Assembly: GCA_021300575.1 (NCBI GenBank)
Contig: JAJTDM010000020.1
Coordinates: forward strand, 62,001-126,000
Source: Rubrivivax sp.
Lineage (GTDB): Bacteria > Pseudomonadota > Gammaproteobacteria > Burkholderiales > Burkholderiaceae_C
Direction of reading: 5' to 3'
DNA length: 64,000 bases
Under the pieces are notes generated by a model. The model did no database searches. It was not told the origin of the DNA and was given only the letters and a program-made list of their open reading frames with translations. The position numbers and the translations under genes are program-made. Shown here piece after piece: positions 36,412 through 43,489 of this stretch (position 1 is its first letter; each line of letters begins with the position of its first letter).

Positions 36412-38015
36412 GCCGCCAGCGCCAGCACGCGAACGGACACGGGCGCGGGCCCCTTCAGGAAGATGGTGCCGTAGCGGCGCCAGGGCGCACGCCGAAACGG
36501 CAGCCAGGGCTCGGCACCGTAGTGGAACTGCCACCACCGGGCCGGGATGTGCCGGCGGCTCTCCTCGTAGATCTCCCGGCTGCGCCAGACCAGGGGCTGA
36601 AGCTCGTGCGCTTGCGTCAGCGAGACCCGCAGGTCCTGGTCCATGCCTTCGATGAACAAGGCGGCCGTGGGGGCCAGTGTGCGCACCACGTTGTCGAAGG
36701 CGCGGCGGGCCAGCGGCGGGGGCAGGTGGAACAGCACGTTCTGAGCCACCACCACGTCAGCCTGACCGTAACGTGCCCGAAGATCGTCTCGAATGATGTC
36801 GGCGCAACTGAAGCTCACCCGGCGGCGCGTGCGCTCGTTGACCACATAGTCCTCACCCTCACGGTCGAAGGTCTGCGCCACCAGCCAGGCCGGCACCTCA
36901 CCGTCCTGCGTCAACTCGGACCAGGTGTAGCGGCCCGCACGCGCCCGGCTGATCAACTCTGGGCTCAGGTCAGAAGCCTCGATCACCACCTCCAGGTCGG
37001 GTCTTTGCAGCGCCAGCCATGCCGACCAGGTGTAGGCCTCCGCACCGTTGGAGCAGGCATAGAGCAATACCCGCAGAGGCTGACCCTGCGCACCTCCCGG
37101 CACCCGGTCCAACCCCAGATGGGCCAGCACCGGGCCGGTCAGGGCGGCCAGTTGGGTGGGCGCGCGGTGAAAGCAGGTATACGAATGGGTGTCGGAGCGT
37201 TGTGAACGGCGCCGCAGGCGGCTGTGCAGCCAGGGCCCCAGGGTGTGAGACAGCATGCCCACCCAGGCGGCCTGCGCCTGACGCTTGAGCAGGGCCCACG
37301 CACGAGAGACGATGTGGGAAGGTTCCTCCAGGCGGCGCACCCCGCTGCGCCGCAAGGCAGGGGACAGCCAGGCGACGAAGCGTTGGCGGGACCCCACCAA
37401 CACCACCGACCCGATCCTGCGGTAGCCGCTGCGGCCCTGGCCTTGGCGCGAAGCAAAGTTGGTGGCCTTGACATAGCCCAGCATGTGCCCCAGGTGCGCC
37501 CAGGCGGGTTGGGTCCACACCGACTGGTGGCGGCGAGACTGCAGCCCGGCGCCGCGGAAGTCCGGGTGTGTGAAACCGGCGAAGTTGTACAAGGCACCCG
37601 CAGGCAGTTGCAGGCGCAGGCCGGGCATGATCTCAGGGCGTCCGCCGGTGTGCACCCAGGTGTAGCCCGCGATGCAGCCATCCACCAGGCTCAGCAGGCA
37701 GGTGTCACCCGCACGCAGCAGGGCCAGCTTGGTGTCGTCAATGCCCCAGCCCCCCTCGCGCTGCAGGCGGCGCAGCGTGGCCTCGTCCGCCACCTGGGTG
37801 TCGGGCCCGGCCCCTGCGGCCATGACGGCTGCGGCGGGCGCGGCACCTGATGCGAGAGCGTCAAACGCCTGAGGCCGCTGCATCTCGATGATGTGCAGCC
37901 GCTCGAAGAACATGAGCCCGTTCAGCAGCTGTTCCAGACCCACCTGACACGCGGCCCACAGGCCGTGGCGGCGCCATGTGGCAGCCACCGTCCTCAGGAA
38001 GAAGCGTGGATGCAC
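36408..38015 (-). CDS. fusion of GNAT-like domain and CheR-like methyltransferase
   Basis: A 535-residue protein. The N-terminal half (about residues 75-230) looks like a GNAT-type acyltransferase: GAGLQSRRHQSVWTQPAW, MLGYVKATNFASRQGQGRSGYRRIGSVVL. The C-terminal half (about 315-500) is CheR-like: LRVLLYACSNGAEAYTWSAWLAL in the SAM-binding position, EASDLSPELISRARAGRYTW, and ADVVVAQNVLFHLPPPLARRAFDNVVRTL. The protein ends in WRRYGTIFLKG. It could add both an acyl and a methyl group, or methylate a product of the acyl step. It overlaps the hotdog gene upstream by 22 bp. Confidence 0.75.
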   Translation of the reverse strand: MHPRFFLRTVAATWRRHGLWAACQVGLEQLLNGLMFFERLHIIEMQRPQAFDALASGAAPAAAVMAAGAGPDTQVADEATLRRLQREGGWGIDDTKLALLRAGDTCLLSLVDGCIAGYTWVHTGGRPEIMPGLRLQLPAGALYNFAGFTHPDFRGAGLQSRRHQSVWTQPAWAHLGHMLGYVKATNFASRQGQGRSGYRRIGSVVLVGSRQRFVAWLSPALRRSGVRRLEEPSHIVSRAWALLKRQAQAAWVGMLSHTLGPWLHSRLRRRSQRSDTHSYTCFHRAPTQLAALTGPVLAHLGLDRVPGGAQGQPLRVLLYACSNGAEAYTWSAWLALQRPDLEVVIEASDLSPELISRARAGRYTWSELTQDGEVPAWLVAQTFDREGEDYVVNERTRRRVSFSCADIIRDDLRARYGQADVVVAQNVLFHLPPPLARRAFDNVVRTLAPTAALFIEGMDQDLRVSLTQAHELQPLVWRSREIYEESRRHIPARWWQFHYGAEPWLPFRRAPWRRYGTIFLKGPAPVSVRVLALAA

Positions 38016-38524
38016 AGGACCCCCTCCGCTGCGGCCACTTCACGCCCGTCTTCAGCCGTCAACCAGCCCTGGTACTTCAAGGGGACGGATCCAGGCGCCA
38101 GGTCGGCAGGCTCGAAAAGCCCGTCCAGCCGCTCCCGCACCACCCCGTGACAGCACAGCCCATGATTCGGTATGGCCGAGCCCGTCACCCGCCAGGACAG
38201 GCGAGCGACACGGCCGGCCGGCCCCAGCCAAGCACCCGCGTGACGGGCGAAGTAATTGCCAATGAGCGAACGCTGCGCCACCACATCGGGGTGGCCCTCC
38301 GCTCGGGCCGCATCCGCGTTGTAGTGGATCAGGTGGCGGTTCCAGGTGACCGCGCTGAACATGAAGATCTGCATCGGGGTGGGCAGCACGCGCAGTTCGG
38401 GCAGGACGACCGGCAGGTCGAAAGGCAGATCGACAGGCAGGTCAGAAAACCCCTGGGCAGCCAACTGCAGCGTCGCGGCTGGCGCCACCGGACGCTGTCG
38501 GGCGGGTGGCGGCGTCCCCCTCAT
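37994..38524 (-). CDS. MaoC-like hotdog protein (C-terminal-half type)
   Basis: A 176-residue protein. Its first 45 residues are low complexity; the hotdog domain begins about VLPELRVLPTPMQIFMFSAVTWNRHLIHYNADAARAEGHPDVVAQRSLIGNYFARH. The SAVTWNRHLIHYN part carries the acidic/His pattern of MaoC-like acyl-CoA hydratases, with Asn preceding the His. It starts in an ATGA overlap with the partner gene at 38521 and ends 22 bp inside the GNAT-CheR gene. Together the pair resembles the split N- and C-halves of a two-domain hydratase; the acyl-CoA substrate is unknown. Confidence 0.7.
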   Translation of the reverse strand: MRGTPPPARQRPVAPAATLQLAAQGFSDLPVDLPFDLPVVLPELRVLPTPMQIFMFSAVTWNRHLIHYNADAARAEGHPDVVAQRSLIGNYFARHAGAWLGPAGRVARLSWRVTGSAIPNHGLCCHGVVRERLDGLFEPADLAPGSVPLKYQGWLTAEDGREVAAAEGVLCIHASS

Positions 38525-38982
38525 GCCGGCCTGCGCAGGTAGGTGGCCACTTCGCGGGCCAGCTCGGTGCCCGCGGCGTCGGTAAAAGTCGTCTGCCGTG
38601 TGATGAGGTGCAGGGGCCCGTGCCGGCCCTGTCGGCTCTGCACACCCAGCAACCTGGAGCAGACACTGATCGTCTCACCAGCGCGAGCAGGGCGGTGCAC
38701 CGCGAACTCGCTGGCACCGCCCATGCTGCGGGCATGGGGGGGGCCGCCCTGAATCTCGGCCGGTGACCCGTCCGGGGGCAGTTCCTCGGGCCCCACGTCC
38801 TGCCAGGCCATGACCTGGAAGAACAGCGGGGGTGCCGTCTCGCAGGGCGGCTCGCCGATGGCCTGCCTGAAGCGGCGGATGTCGCGCTCGGTGACCTGGA
38901 AGGTCCAGGAGGAGGTGGCACCCGCTGTGTCGGTGGTGCCAGGGACCGCAGTTGCGCCAGGCTGCATATGGGGAAAGTCCAT
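38521..38982 (-). CDS. MaoC-like hotdog protein (N-terminal-half type)
   Basis: A 153-residue protein. After a variable start (MDFPHMQPGATAVPG) the domain begins FQVTERDIRRFRQAIGEP, then APPLFFQVMAWQ, SMGGASEFAVHRPARAGETISVCSRLLGVQSRQGRHGPLHLITRQTTFTDAAGTELA. This is the pattern of the FAS1-like/MaoC N-terminal dehydratase domain. It is the first gene of the right EPS operon. No good ribosome-binding site precedes its ATG, which lies inside a 13-bp palindrome; MQPGATAV six codons downstream is an alternative start but also lacks one. Confidence 0.7.
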   Translation of the reverse strand: MDFPHMQPGATAVPGTTDTAGATSSWTFQVTERDIRRFRQAIGEPPCETAPPLFFQVMAWQDVGPEELPPDGSPAEIQGGPPHARSMGGASEFAVHRPARAGETISVCSRLLGVQSRQGRHGPLHLITRQTTFTDAAGTELAREVATYLRRPA

Positions 38983-39039
38983 GAGTCAGACTCACCATTG
39001 CGCCATGCCGCCCTCAGGACGAAGCTGCGCAAACGCAGC
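38982..39039. promoter_or_regulatory. two palindromes at the head of the right EPS operon
   Basis: TGAGTCAGACTCA (38982-38994) is a perfect 13-bp palindrome abutting the ATG of the first gene. GCTGCG-CAAA-CGCAGC (39024-39039) is a 6-bp inverted repeat with a 4-base loop, 42-57 bp upstream. They lie in the 240-bp gap after ubiE. They may be operators or a structured 5' leader. No convincing -10/-35 pair was found in this gap. Confidence 0.4.
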
Positions 39040-39111
39040 AACTCGCAACTCAAGGCGCCATCCGGTTCAGACTGCACCCTCCCAACCCGCTCAGGCCGGG
39101 CCGGGGATCGG

Positions 39112-39200
39112 CTCGGGCCGGGCCCAAGGGCCGTTCGGGCCGGGCCCAAGGGCCGTTCGGGCCGGGCCTAAGGCCCGTTCGGGCTGAGCCTGTCGAAGCC
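39112..39200. repeat. 22-bp tandem repeat merging into a REP-like element
   Basis: Three near-identical 22-bp units of the form TTCGGGCCGGGCCCAAGGGC sit at 39112-39133, 39134-39155 and 39156-39177. A fourth, diverged unit reads TTCGGGCTGAGCCTGTCGAA. That last unit matches the dispersed GGGCTGAGCCTGTCGAAG element that I recall as frequent in Burkholderiales intergenic regions. It lies just past the ubiE stop and is strongly self-complementary, so it may end ubiE transcription. Confidence 0.75.
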
Positions 39201-39224
39201 CCGGTCAGGCCCGACCCGCAGGCC

Positions 39225-39956
39225 TCAGCAGCTGATGCCCACGTGCAGCGCCACCAGACCGCCCGTCAGGTTGTGCACGTCCACGTGCCCGAAGCCGGCG
39301 TCCTTCATCATGGCCTTGAGCGTGGCCTGGTCGGGGTGCATGCGGATGGACTCAGCCAGGTAGCGGTAGCTCTCGGCGTCGCCGGCCACCCACTGGCCGA
39401 TGCGGGGCAGCACCTTGAAGGAGTACCAGTCGTACGCACCCTGCAGGGCGGGCGCCACCTTGCTGAACTCCAGCACCAGCAACCGGCCGCCAGGGCGCAG
39501 CACTCGGCACATCTCCTTGAGCGCGGCCTCCTTGTGCGTCATGTTGCGCAGCCCGAAGGAGACGCTGACCAGGTCGAAGGTCTGGTCGCGGAAGGGCAGG
39601 TGCTCGGCGTCGCAGGCCGTGGAGGGCAACAGCAGGCCTTCGTCCACCAGCCGGTCGCGGCCCTCACGCAGCATGGCCTCGTTGATGTCGGTATGCACCA
39701 CCACGCCCCGCGCGCCGGCGCGGCGGGCAAAGGCCCGCGTGAGGTCACCCGTGCCGGCGGCGATATCCAGCACCTTCTGCCCTTCGCGCACGTCAGCCAC
39801 CGCCACCGTGTAGGCCTTCCAGGCCCGGTGCAGCCCGGCCGACATGAGGTCGTTCATCAGGTCGTAGCGCTTGGCCACGGAGTCGAACACGCCGCGCACG
39901 CGCGCGGCCTTCTCAGCCTCGTCGACCGTCTGGAAACCGAAGTGGGTGCGTGCCAT
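39225..39956 (-). CDS. ubiE: UbiE, demethylmenaquinone/2-methoxy-6-polyprenylbenzoquinol methyltransferase
   Basis: A 243-residue SAM-dependent C-methyltransferase of ubiquinone (and menaquinone) synthesis. It begins [20 protein letters not shown], typical of UbiE, with [21 protein letters not shown], the SAM loop [16 protein letters not shown], the acidic [36 protein letters not shown] and a C-terminal GGLVALHVG. It is complete. In related bacteria I recall it followed directly by a Tim44-like gene and ubiJ-ubiB; here those lie 34.5 kb away, beyond the EPS island. Confidence 0.95.
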   Translation of the reverse strand: MARTHFGFQTVDEAEKAARVRGVFDSVAKRYDLMNDLMSAGLHRAWKAYTVAVADVREGQKVLDIAAGTGDLTRAFARRAGARGVVVHTDINEAMLREGRDRLVDEGLLLPSTACDAEHLPFRDQTFDLVSVSFGLRNMTHKEAALKEMCRVLRPGGRLLVLEFSKVAPALQGAYDWYSFKVLPRIGQWVAGDAESYRYLAESIRMHPDQATLKAMMKDAGFGHVDVHNLTGGLVALHVGISC

Positions 39957-40043
39957 GAGGTGGATTGTCGCGCGTGCGGCACACCCCCTCCAGTTCCCCT
40001 CCAGCCGGGCCTGTCAGCCCCGCTGATGGCCCCGCGGATGCGA

Positions 40044-40358
40044 TCAGGGGCGTACGGCGATCTCGTTCTTCACGGCCTTCACGCCGTTGACGCCACGTGC
40101 AATGTCCCCGGCCATCGTCCTTTCGGTGGCGTTCTTGGCGAACCCGGACAACATCACCGTGCCATTCAGCGTCTCGACGCTGATCGCTACAGCGTCCACC
40201 TGCTGGTTTTCGACAAAGCGGGCCTTGATCCGCGCCGTGATCGTCGAATCGTCGACATAGGCGCCGATGGTCTCCTGTCCGCGCGTGACGGCGCAACCTG
40301 TCACGGTGACCAATGCCAGTGCCGTGACGGTCATGGCGAGAAGGGTGCGCATGTTCAT
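40044..40358 (-). CDS. BON-domain lipoprotein
   Basis: A 104-residue protein started at MNMRTLLAMTV (40358), with AGGAGA upstream; the track ORF is longer. The signal peptide ends in VTVTGCAVTRG, a lipobox-like sequence with Cys about residue 22. One BON domain follows: DDSTITARIKARFVENQQVDAVAISVETLNGTVMLSGFAKNATERTMAGDIARGVNGVKAVKNEI. BON proteins such as OsmY relatives bind envelope lipids and are induced by stress. It is the nearest gene to ubiE, 87 bp away in the same direction. Confidence 0.9.
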   Translation of the reverse strand: MNMRTLLAMTVTALALVTVTGCAVTRGQETIGAYVDDSTITARIKARFVENQQVDAVAISVETLNGTVMLSGFAKNATERTMAGDIARGVNGVKAVKNEIAVRP

Positions 40359-40536
40359 GGTGAATCTCCTGTGAGGTTGACAAGGTGTGGTGTCCATCTG
40401 TCGAAGGTGAAACGTCCGACAGCGCCGATCAAGACATCGACCTGCCGGATGGTCCAGACCGATCACTTCTTCAGCGTTCGTCCTTGTAAGAGACGGCGGC
40501 GACAGGCCATTGCGCTCAGGCAACGCAGTTCATGGC

Positions 40537-40803
40537 CTATGGCTTGAGTTGCTGCGCAACAACACGCCCTGCGGGATCGATGAACACGCGATAACGGTGG
40601 CCATCCCGGCAAGTGGCGATGTGATCGTCATCCTTCAATGGCGTCGCGCTGATCACCTGGCCGCAAGGCAGGCCCAGCAGCGCAATGACGGACGTCAGGT
40701 CCCTGCGGAGTTCCGCGTCATCTGCTGCGACGGCGGACCCTGCAACGAGCCCGGCCCACAAGGCGATGCAGGACCAGATCGGGGTGTGAATCTTCACCAG
40801 CAT
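40537..40803 (-). CDS. small secreted protein of unknown function
   Basis: Eighty-eight residues from ATG 40803. A signal peptide is likely (IHTPIWSCIALWAGLVAGSAVAAD, cleavage after AVA). The mature part, DDAELRRDLTSVIALLGLPCGQVISATPLKDDDHIATCRDGHRYRVFIDPAGRVVAQQLKP, has two Cys that may pair. I recognise no family. It lies in a row of minus-strand stress-type genes, so a periplasmic role is the most that can be inferred. Confidence 0.6.
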   Translation of the reverse strand: MLVKIHTPIWSCIALWAGLVAGSAVAADDAELRRDLTSVIALLGLPCGQVISATPLKDDDHIATCRDGHRYRVFIDPAGRVVAQQLKP

Positions 40804-40830
40804 GGTTTGTCGAGGCCAGGAGGGCACTTG

Positions 40831-41418
40831 CTACAGGGTGTTGAGCTTTGCCGGATCCGACAGAACGCTCCAGATGGACTCTCTTGACGAGGCGAGCGCG
40901 CCGGCCAGTGGAGGGTCGGCGTCCTGCAGCAGCGCAAGCGTCTTCATGACCAGCAGGTCAAACGCCCGCCGCAGTTCGACCAGCGAAGTCTTGATCCGCC
41001 CTTCGTAGAACCCCTTGAACCGCTCCAGCAGATCATCGATCTGGTTCTTGAGCGCCAGCTTGCTGAAGGTACTGATGGCTTTCGTCTCCCTCAGGCGCGC
41101 CTCCAGCGACTTGAGGTCCAGCGGCGGGGCTGCTGCAGGCTTCGCCGCAGGGGACGCAGACGGTTGCGACCTGGTGGGTGGCGGCACAACGGGGGGCGAT
41201 GCAGCAGGCTTGGCCGTGGCGCGCGGCCTCGCCAACTCAGGCTTGACCGGGAGTGCGTCCTTTGAGCCTCGTGGGGCAGGCTTTGTCGAAGGTACGGCGT
41301 CCTCGGCAGAGGCTTGAGTGGGTGTCTGCTGCTGACCCCTGCGCTCGAGCCCGGCACAACCCACCGTCAGGGCGGCGCAGGCCACCAGCATGGGCAGACC
41401 ACGAGGCACTTTCTCCAT
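40831..41418 (-). CDS. lipoprotein with Pro/Ala-rich linker, function unknown
   Basis: About 195 residues from ATG 41418 (the track ORF starts 4 codons earlier). The lipoprotein signal is PRGLPMLVACAALTVGCAGLE. A 75-residue Ala/Pro/Lys-rich linker follows. The C-terminal 90 residues are predicted helical and possibly coiled (LKSLEARLRETKAISTFSKLALKNQIDDLLERFKGFYEG, LRRAFDLLVMKTLALLQDADPPLAGALASSRESIWSVL). I do not recognise a named domain. The position suggests an envelope protein of the stress cluster. Confidence 0.7.
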   Translation of the reverse strand: MEKVPRGLPMLVACAALTVGCAGLERRGQQQTPTQASAEDAVPSTKPAPRGSKDALPVKPELARPRATAKPAASPPVVPPPTRSQPSASPAAKPAAAPPLDLKSLEARLRETKAISTFSKLALKNQIDDLLERFKGFYEGRIKTSLVELRRAFDLLVMKTLALLQDADPPLAGALASSRESIWSVLSDPAKLNTL

Positions 41419-41512
41419 GGGGCCAGACATCCATCAACAGGGTCAAGAACCACGGTGCCCAGCGCGTGGGCCAGGACATCTGGCCGAACAGACCACGCGC
41501 CTGAGCGAAGGG

Positions 41513-41710
41513 TCACTTCCTGGCGGTATCCCGCACGTCACTGACGGCTTGCTTCAGGTTGCCCACTCCCTTCTGGATCTTTCCTTCTGCCTGCTTCTTC
41601 AACCCCTTGGCTTGCTGCTTCTTGCTGCCCACCCATTTGCCGGCCTCTTCCTGGATCTTGCCGGCCACGTCTTTCAGGGTGCCCTGCACCTGATCCTTGT
41701 TCATGCTCAT
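41513..41710 (-). CDS. CsbD-like stress protein
   Basis: A 65-residue protein started at MSMNKDQVQGTLKDVAGKIQEEAGKWVGSKKQQAKGLKKQAEGKIQKG (41710), with AAGGAG 7 nt upstream; the track start is earlier. It is rich in Lys, Gln and Glu with the NKDQVQGTLKDVAGKIQE pattern of the CsbD family, which is induced by general stress and has no defined activity. It is soluble and probably largely unfolded or helical. It lies between a lipoprotein gene and a DUF3309 gene. Confidence 0.9.
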   Translation of the reverse strand: MSMNKDQVQGTLKDVAGKIQEEAGKWVGSKKQQAKGLKKQAEGKIQKGVGNLKQAVSDVRDTARK

Positions 41711-41804
41711 GATCGACTCCTTCGTTGCTTGATGGGGGAGAGATCGGGCACGCTGAGGGGCCTTGATCCGATCCCGTTGCCGAGACTTCAACGATGCAAG
41801 GTGG

Positions 41805-41963
41805 CTACAGCCTTCCCATCAACACCAGCACGAGCAACACCACCAAGATGACGCCCACGATGCCGCTGGGGCCGTAACCCCAGCCTCTGCTGTGAGGCCA
41901 CGCGGGAAAGACACCCACCAAGGCCAGGATCAGGAGGATCAGCAAAATGGTTCCCAAGCTCAT
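41805..41963 (-). CDS. DUF3309 small membrane protein (below track cutoff)
   Basis: The ORF track omits this gene because it encodes only 52 residues. From ATG 41963 (AGGAG 6 nt upstream) it reads MSLGTILLILLILALVGVFP, then WPHSRGWGYGPSGI, then a second helix VVLLVLVLMGRL and a TAG stop. Two short membrane helices with a Trp/His/Gly-rich loop match DUF3309, a family I recall beside CsbD and BON genes in Burkholderiales. Function unknown. Confidence 0.85.
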   Translation of the reverse strand: MSLGTILLILLILALVGVFPAWPHSRGWGYGPSGIVGVILVVLLVLVLMGRL

Positions 41964-42142
41964 ATCGTGCTCCTTTGCGCTCATTGATGTGATTCATCGA
42001 GAGGCCACCACTTGCGAGTGCCGGATGGTCGCCGCACACATCGATACCCTGCGTGCCCAGGGCTCGAGCATGCGCTGGGGACGATGCGGCCCTGATGCGT
42101 CCGATCAACGTGAGGCTTCGCAGCTCATGAGACCCGACCCGC

Positions 42143-42910
42143 TCAGGTGCTCCTTTGGGTGGCACAGATGCCATCGTCTGATCCCCCGGGCGCGCTGCGG
42201 CTCGGCCTGGGCAGCAGGCGGGCGTACTCCTTACTGACCACGGCGTGGCACTCGCAAGATCGCCGCTCAAGACTGGCGCGGTCGAGCACCTCGATGCATC
42301 CCCGCCTGCAGCGGATCAACCCAGCGGCCCGCAAGTGGCCGACGACCAGCGTCACGCTCTCGCGGCGCACACCCAGCAAGCTGGCCAGCGCATCGTGCGT
42401 CACCACGATTTCGTTATCTGCCAGGCGATCCAGGCAGTGCAGCAGCCAGGTGCACACCTGCTGATCGACGGTGTGATGGCGGGAGCAGACGGCTGTCTGG
42501 GTGATCTGCGTGATCAGCGCCTGGGCGTAACGCAGCAACAACTGCCGTACCGCCTCGAAGCGGTTGAACTCCTCTTGGAGGGCCAGGGCGGGCATCCGAA
42601 ATCCCTGACCTGCGATCAACACCGAGCCGCCGCTGGTCGCGGTGTCCGATCCAAGAAGGAGCGAGATGCCAACGACACCTTCATGACCGGCAATGGCGAA
42701 CCCGGTGGACCCGCCTGCCTCGGTCACTTGGAGCAAGGAGATGATGGCGCTGGTGGGAAAGTACGCGTGGAACTGGGGTTGGCCCGCCGCGTACAGGATC
42801 TCCCCTCGCCTCAGGTTCACAGGCTCCAAGTGAGGCTTCCAGCGCTGCCAGTCGGCGGCCTCAAGTGCGGCCAGCAGGTGGTTGGCAAGGGGGTCAGTTG
42901 CAGGGGTCAT
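42143..42910 (-). CDS. Crp/Fnr-family transcriptional regulator
   Basis: A 255-residue protein from ATG 42910. The N-terminal cNMP-like fold includes VNLRRGEILYAAGQPQFHAYFPTSAIISLLQ and FAIAGHEGVVGISLLLG. The C-terminal winged helix has VVTHDALASLLGVRRESVTLVVGHLRAAGLIRCRRGCIEVLD, with the recognition helix at RRESVTLVVGHL. No Fe-S cysteine cluster pattern typical of FNR is apparent; the sparse Cys are scattered. It lies beside the small stress genes and may control them. The ligand is unknown. Confidence 0.88.
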   Translation of the reverse strand: MTPATDPLANHLLAALEAADWQRWKPHLEPVNLRRGEILYAAGQPQFHAYFPTSAIISLLQVTEAGGSTGFAIAGHEGVVGISLLLGSDTATSGGSVLIAGQGFRMPALALQEEFNRFEAVRQLLLRYAQALITQITQTAVCSRHHTVDQQVCTWLLHCLDRLADNEIVVTHDALASLLGVRRESVTLVVGHLRAAGLIRCRRGCIEVLDRASLERRSCECHAVVSKEYARLLPRPSRSAPGGSDDGICATQRST

Positions 42911-43079
42911 GGCTCGGCTGGCACCGCCCGAGTGGCCTGCCAAACCCCGTTGTAGGACCCCGTTCAGTTGCCGGGTTGAGGCGCGTCAAGCGCGAGCAAG
43001 CGCTGTGTTCGGCGCCGCACGGTCGTTACACGGCAATGCGCGCAAATTCCTCCTGGACGTCGACCGGAGGAGAAGCCTC

Positions 43080-43244
43080 ATGAACCACTGGCACCCTTGC
43101 AAGGCCACGCTGGCGCGCGGCGACTCGATGAGCGTGTTCCGGAGATTGAAAACTGATTTTCCTTGCCGCCCATCTCTGAGCGCGCGGGGGAAAAAAGGGG
43201 TCACTTCGGTGGCCGGTGTTCCAGCAACAACCAAGGAGTCTTGA
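43080..43244 (+). CDS. possible 54-residue protein upstream of CsbD-like gene
   Basis: ATG 43080 has an excellent ribosome-binding site (GGAGGAG, 7-nt spacing), and the frame runs to a TGA at 43242, two bases before the next gene's ATG. It reads MNHWHPCKATLARGDSMSVF and ends Lys-Glu-Ser. There is no family match or signal peptide. The stop sits in the CsbD Shine-Dalgarno region, which suggests a translationally coupled leader, but chance cannot be excluded. The rest of the 335-bp gap holds nothing I can name. Confidence 0.3.
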   Translation: MNHWHPCKATLARGDSMSVFRRLKTDFPCRPSLSARGKKGVTSVAGVPATTKES

Positions 43245-43245
43245 A

Positions 43246-43476
43246 ATGAAATGGGAACAGATTGAAAGAGATTGGAAGGCCTACAAACCGCAGATGGTCA
43301 AGCAGTGGACCAAGCTGACCGATGAACACCTGAACGCAATGGGGGGCAAGCGGGACAAGCTGGCCACCAGGATTCAGGAGGTGTATGCGGTCAGCAAGGA
43401 AGAGGCCGAAAAGCAGATCAAGGCCTTTGAAGAGCACGCCAAGCAACCGCAGGCTGCATCAGTGGCCGCCGACTAA
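43246..43476 (+). CDS. CsbD-like stress protein, second copy
   Basis: A 76-residue protein started at MKWEQIERDWKAYKPQMVKQWTKLTDEHLNAMGGKRDKLATRIQEVYAVSKEEAEKQIKAFEE (43246) with AAGGAG upstream; the track start is 10 codons earlier. The WxQIxxxWKxxKxxxKxxWxKLTDxxLxxxxGKRDxLxxxIQxxYxxSKEEAEKQI pattern is the CsbD-like group seen in proteobacteria. It faces away from the Crp/Fnr gene and is followed by a strong terminator, so it is a single-gene unit (possibly with the small ORF above). Confidence 0.9.
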   Translation: MKWEQIERDWKAYKPQMVKQWTKLTDEHLNAMGGKRDKLATRIQEVYAVSKEEAEKQIKAFEEHAKQPQAASVAAD

Positions 43477-43489
43477 GAAGCGGCTCCAC

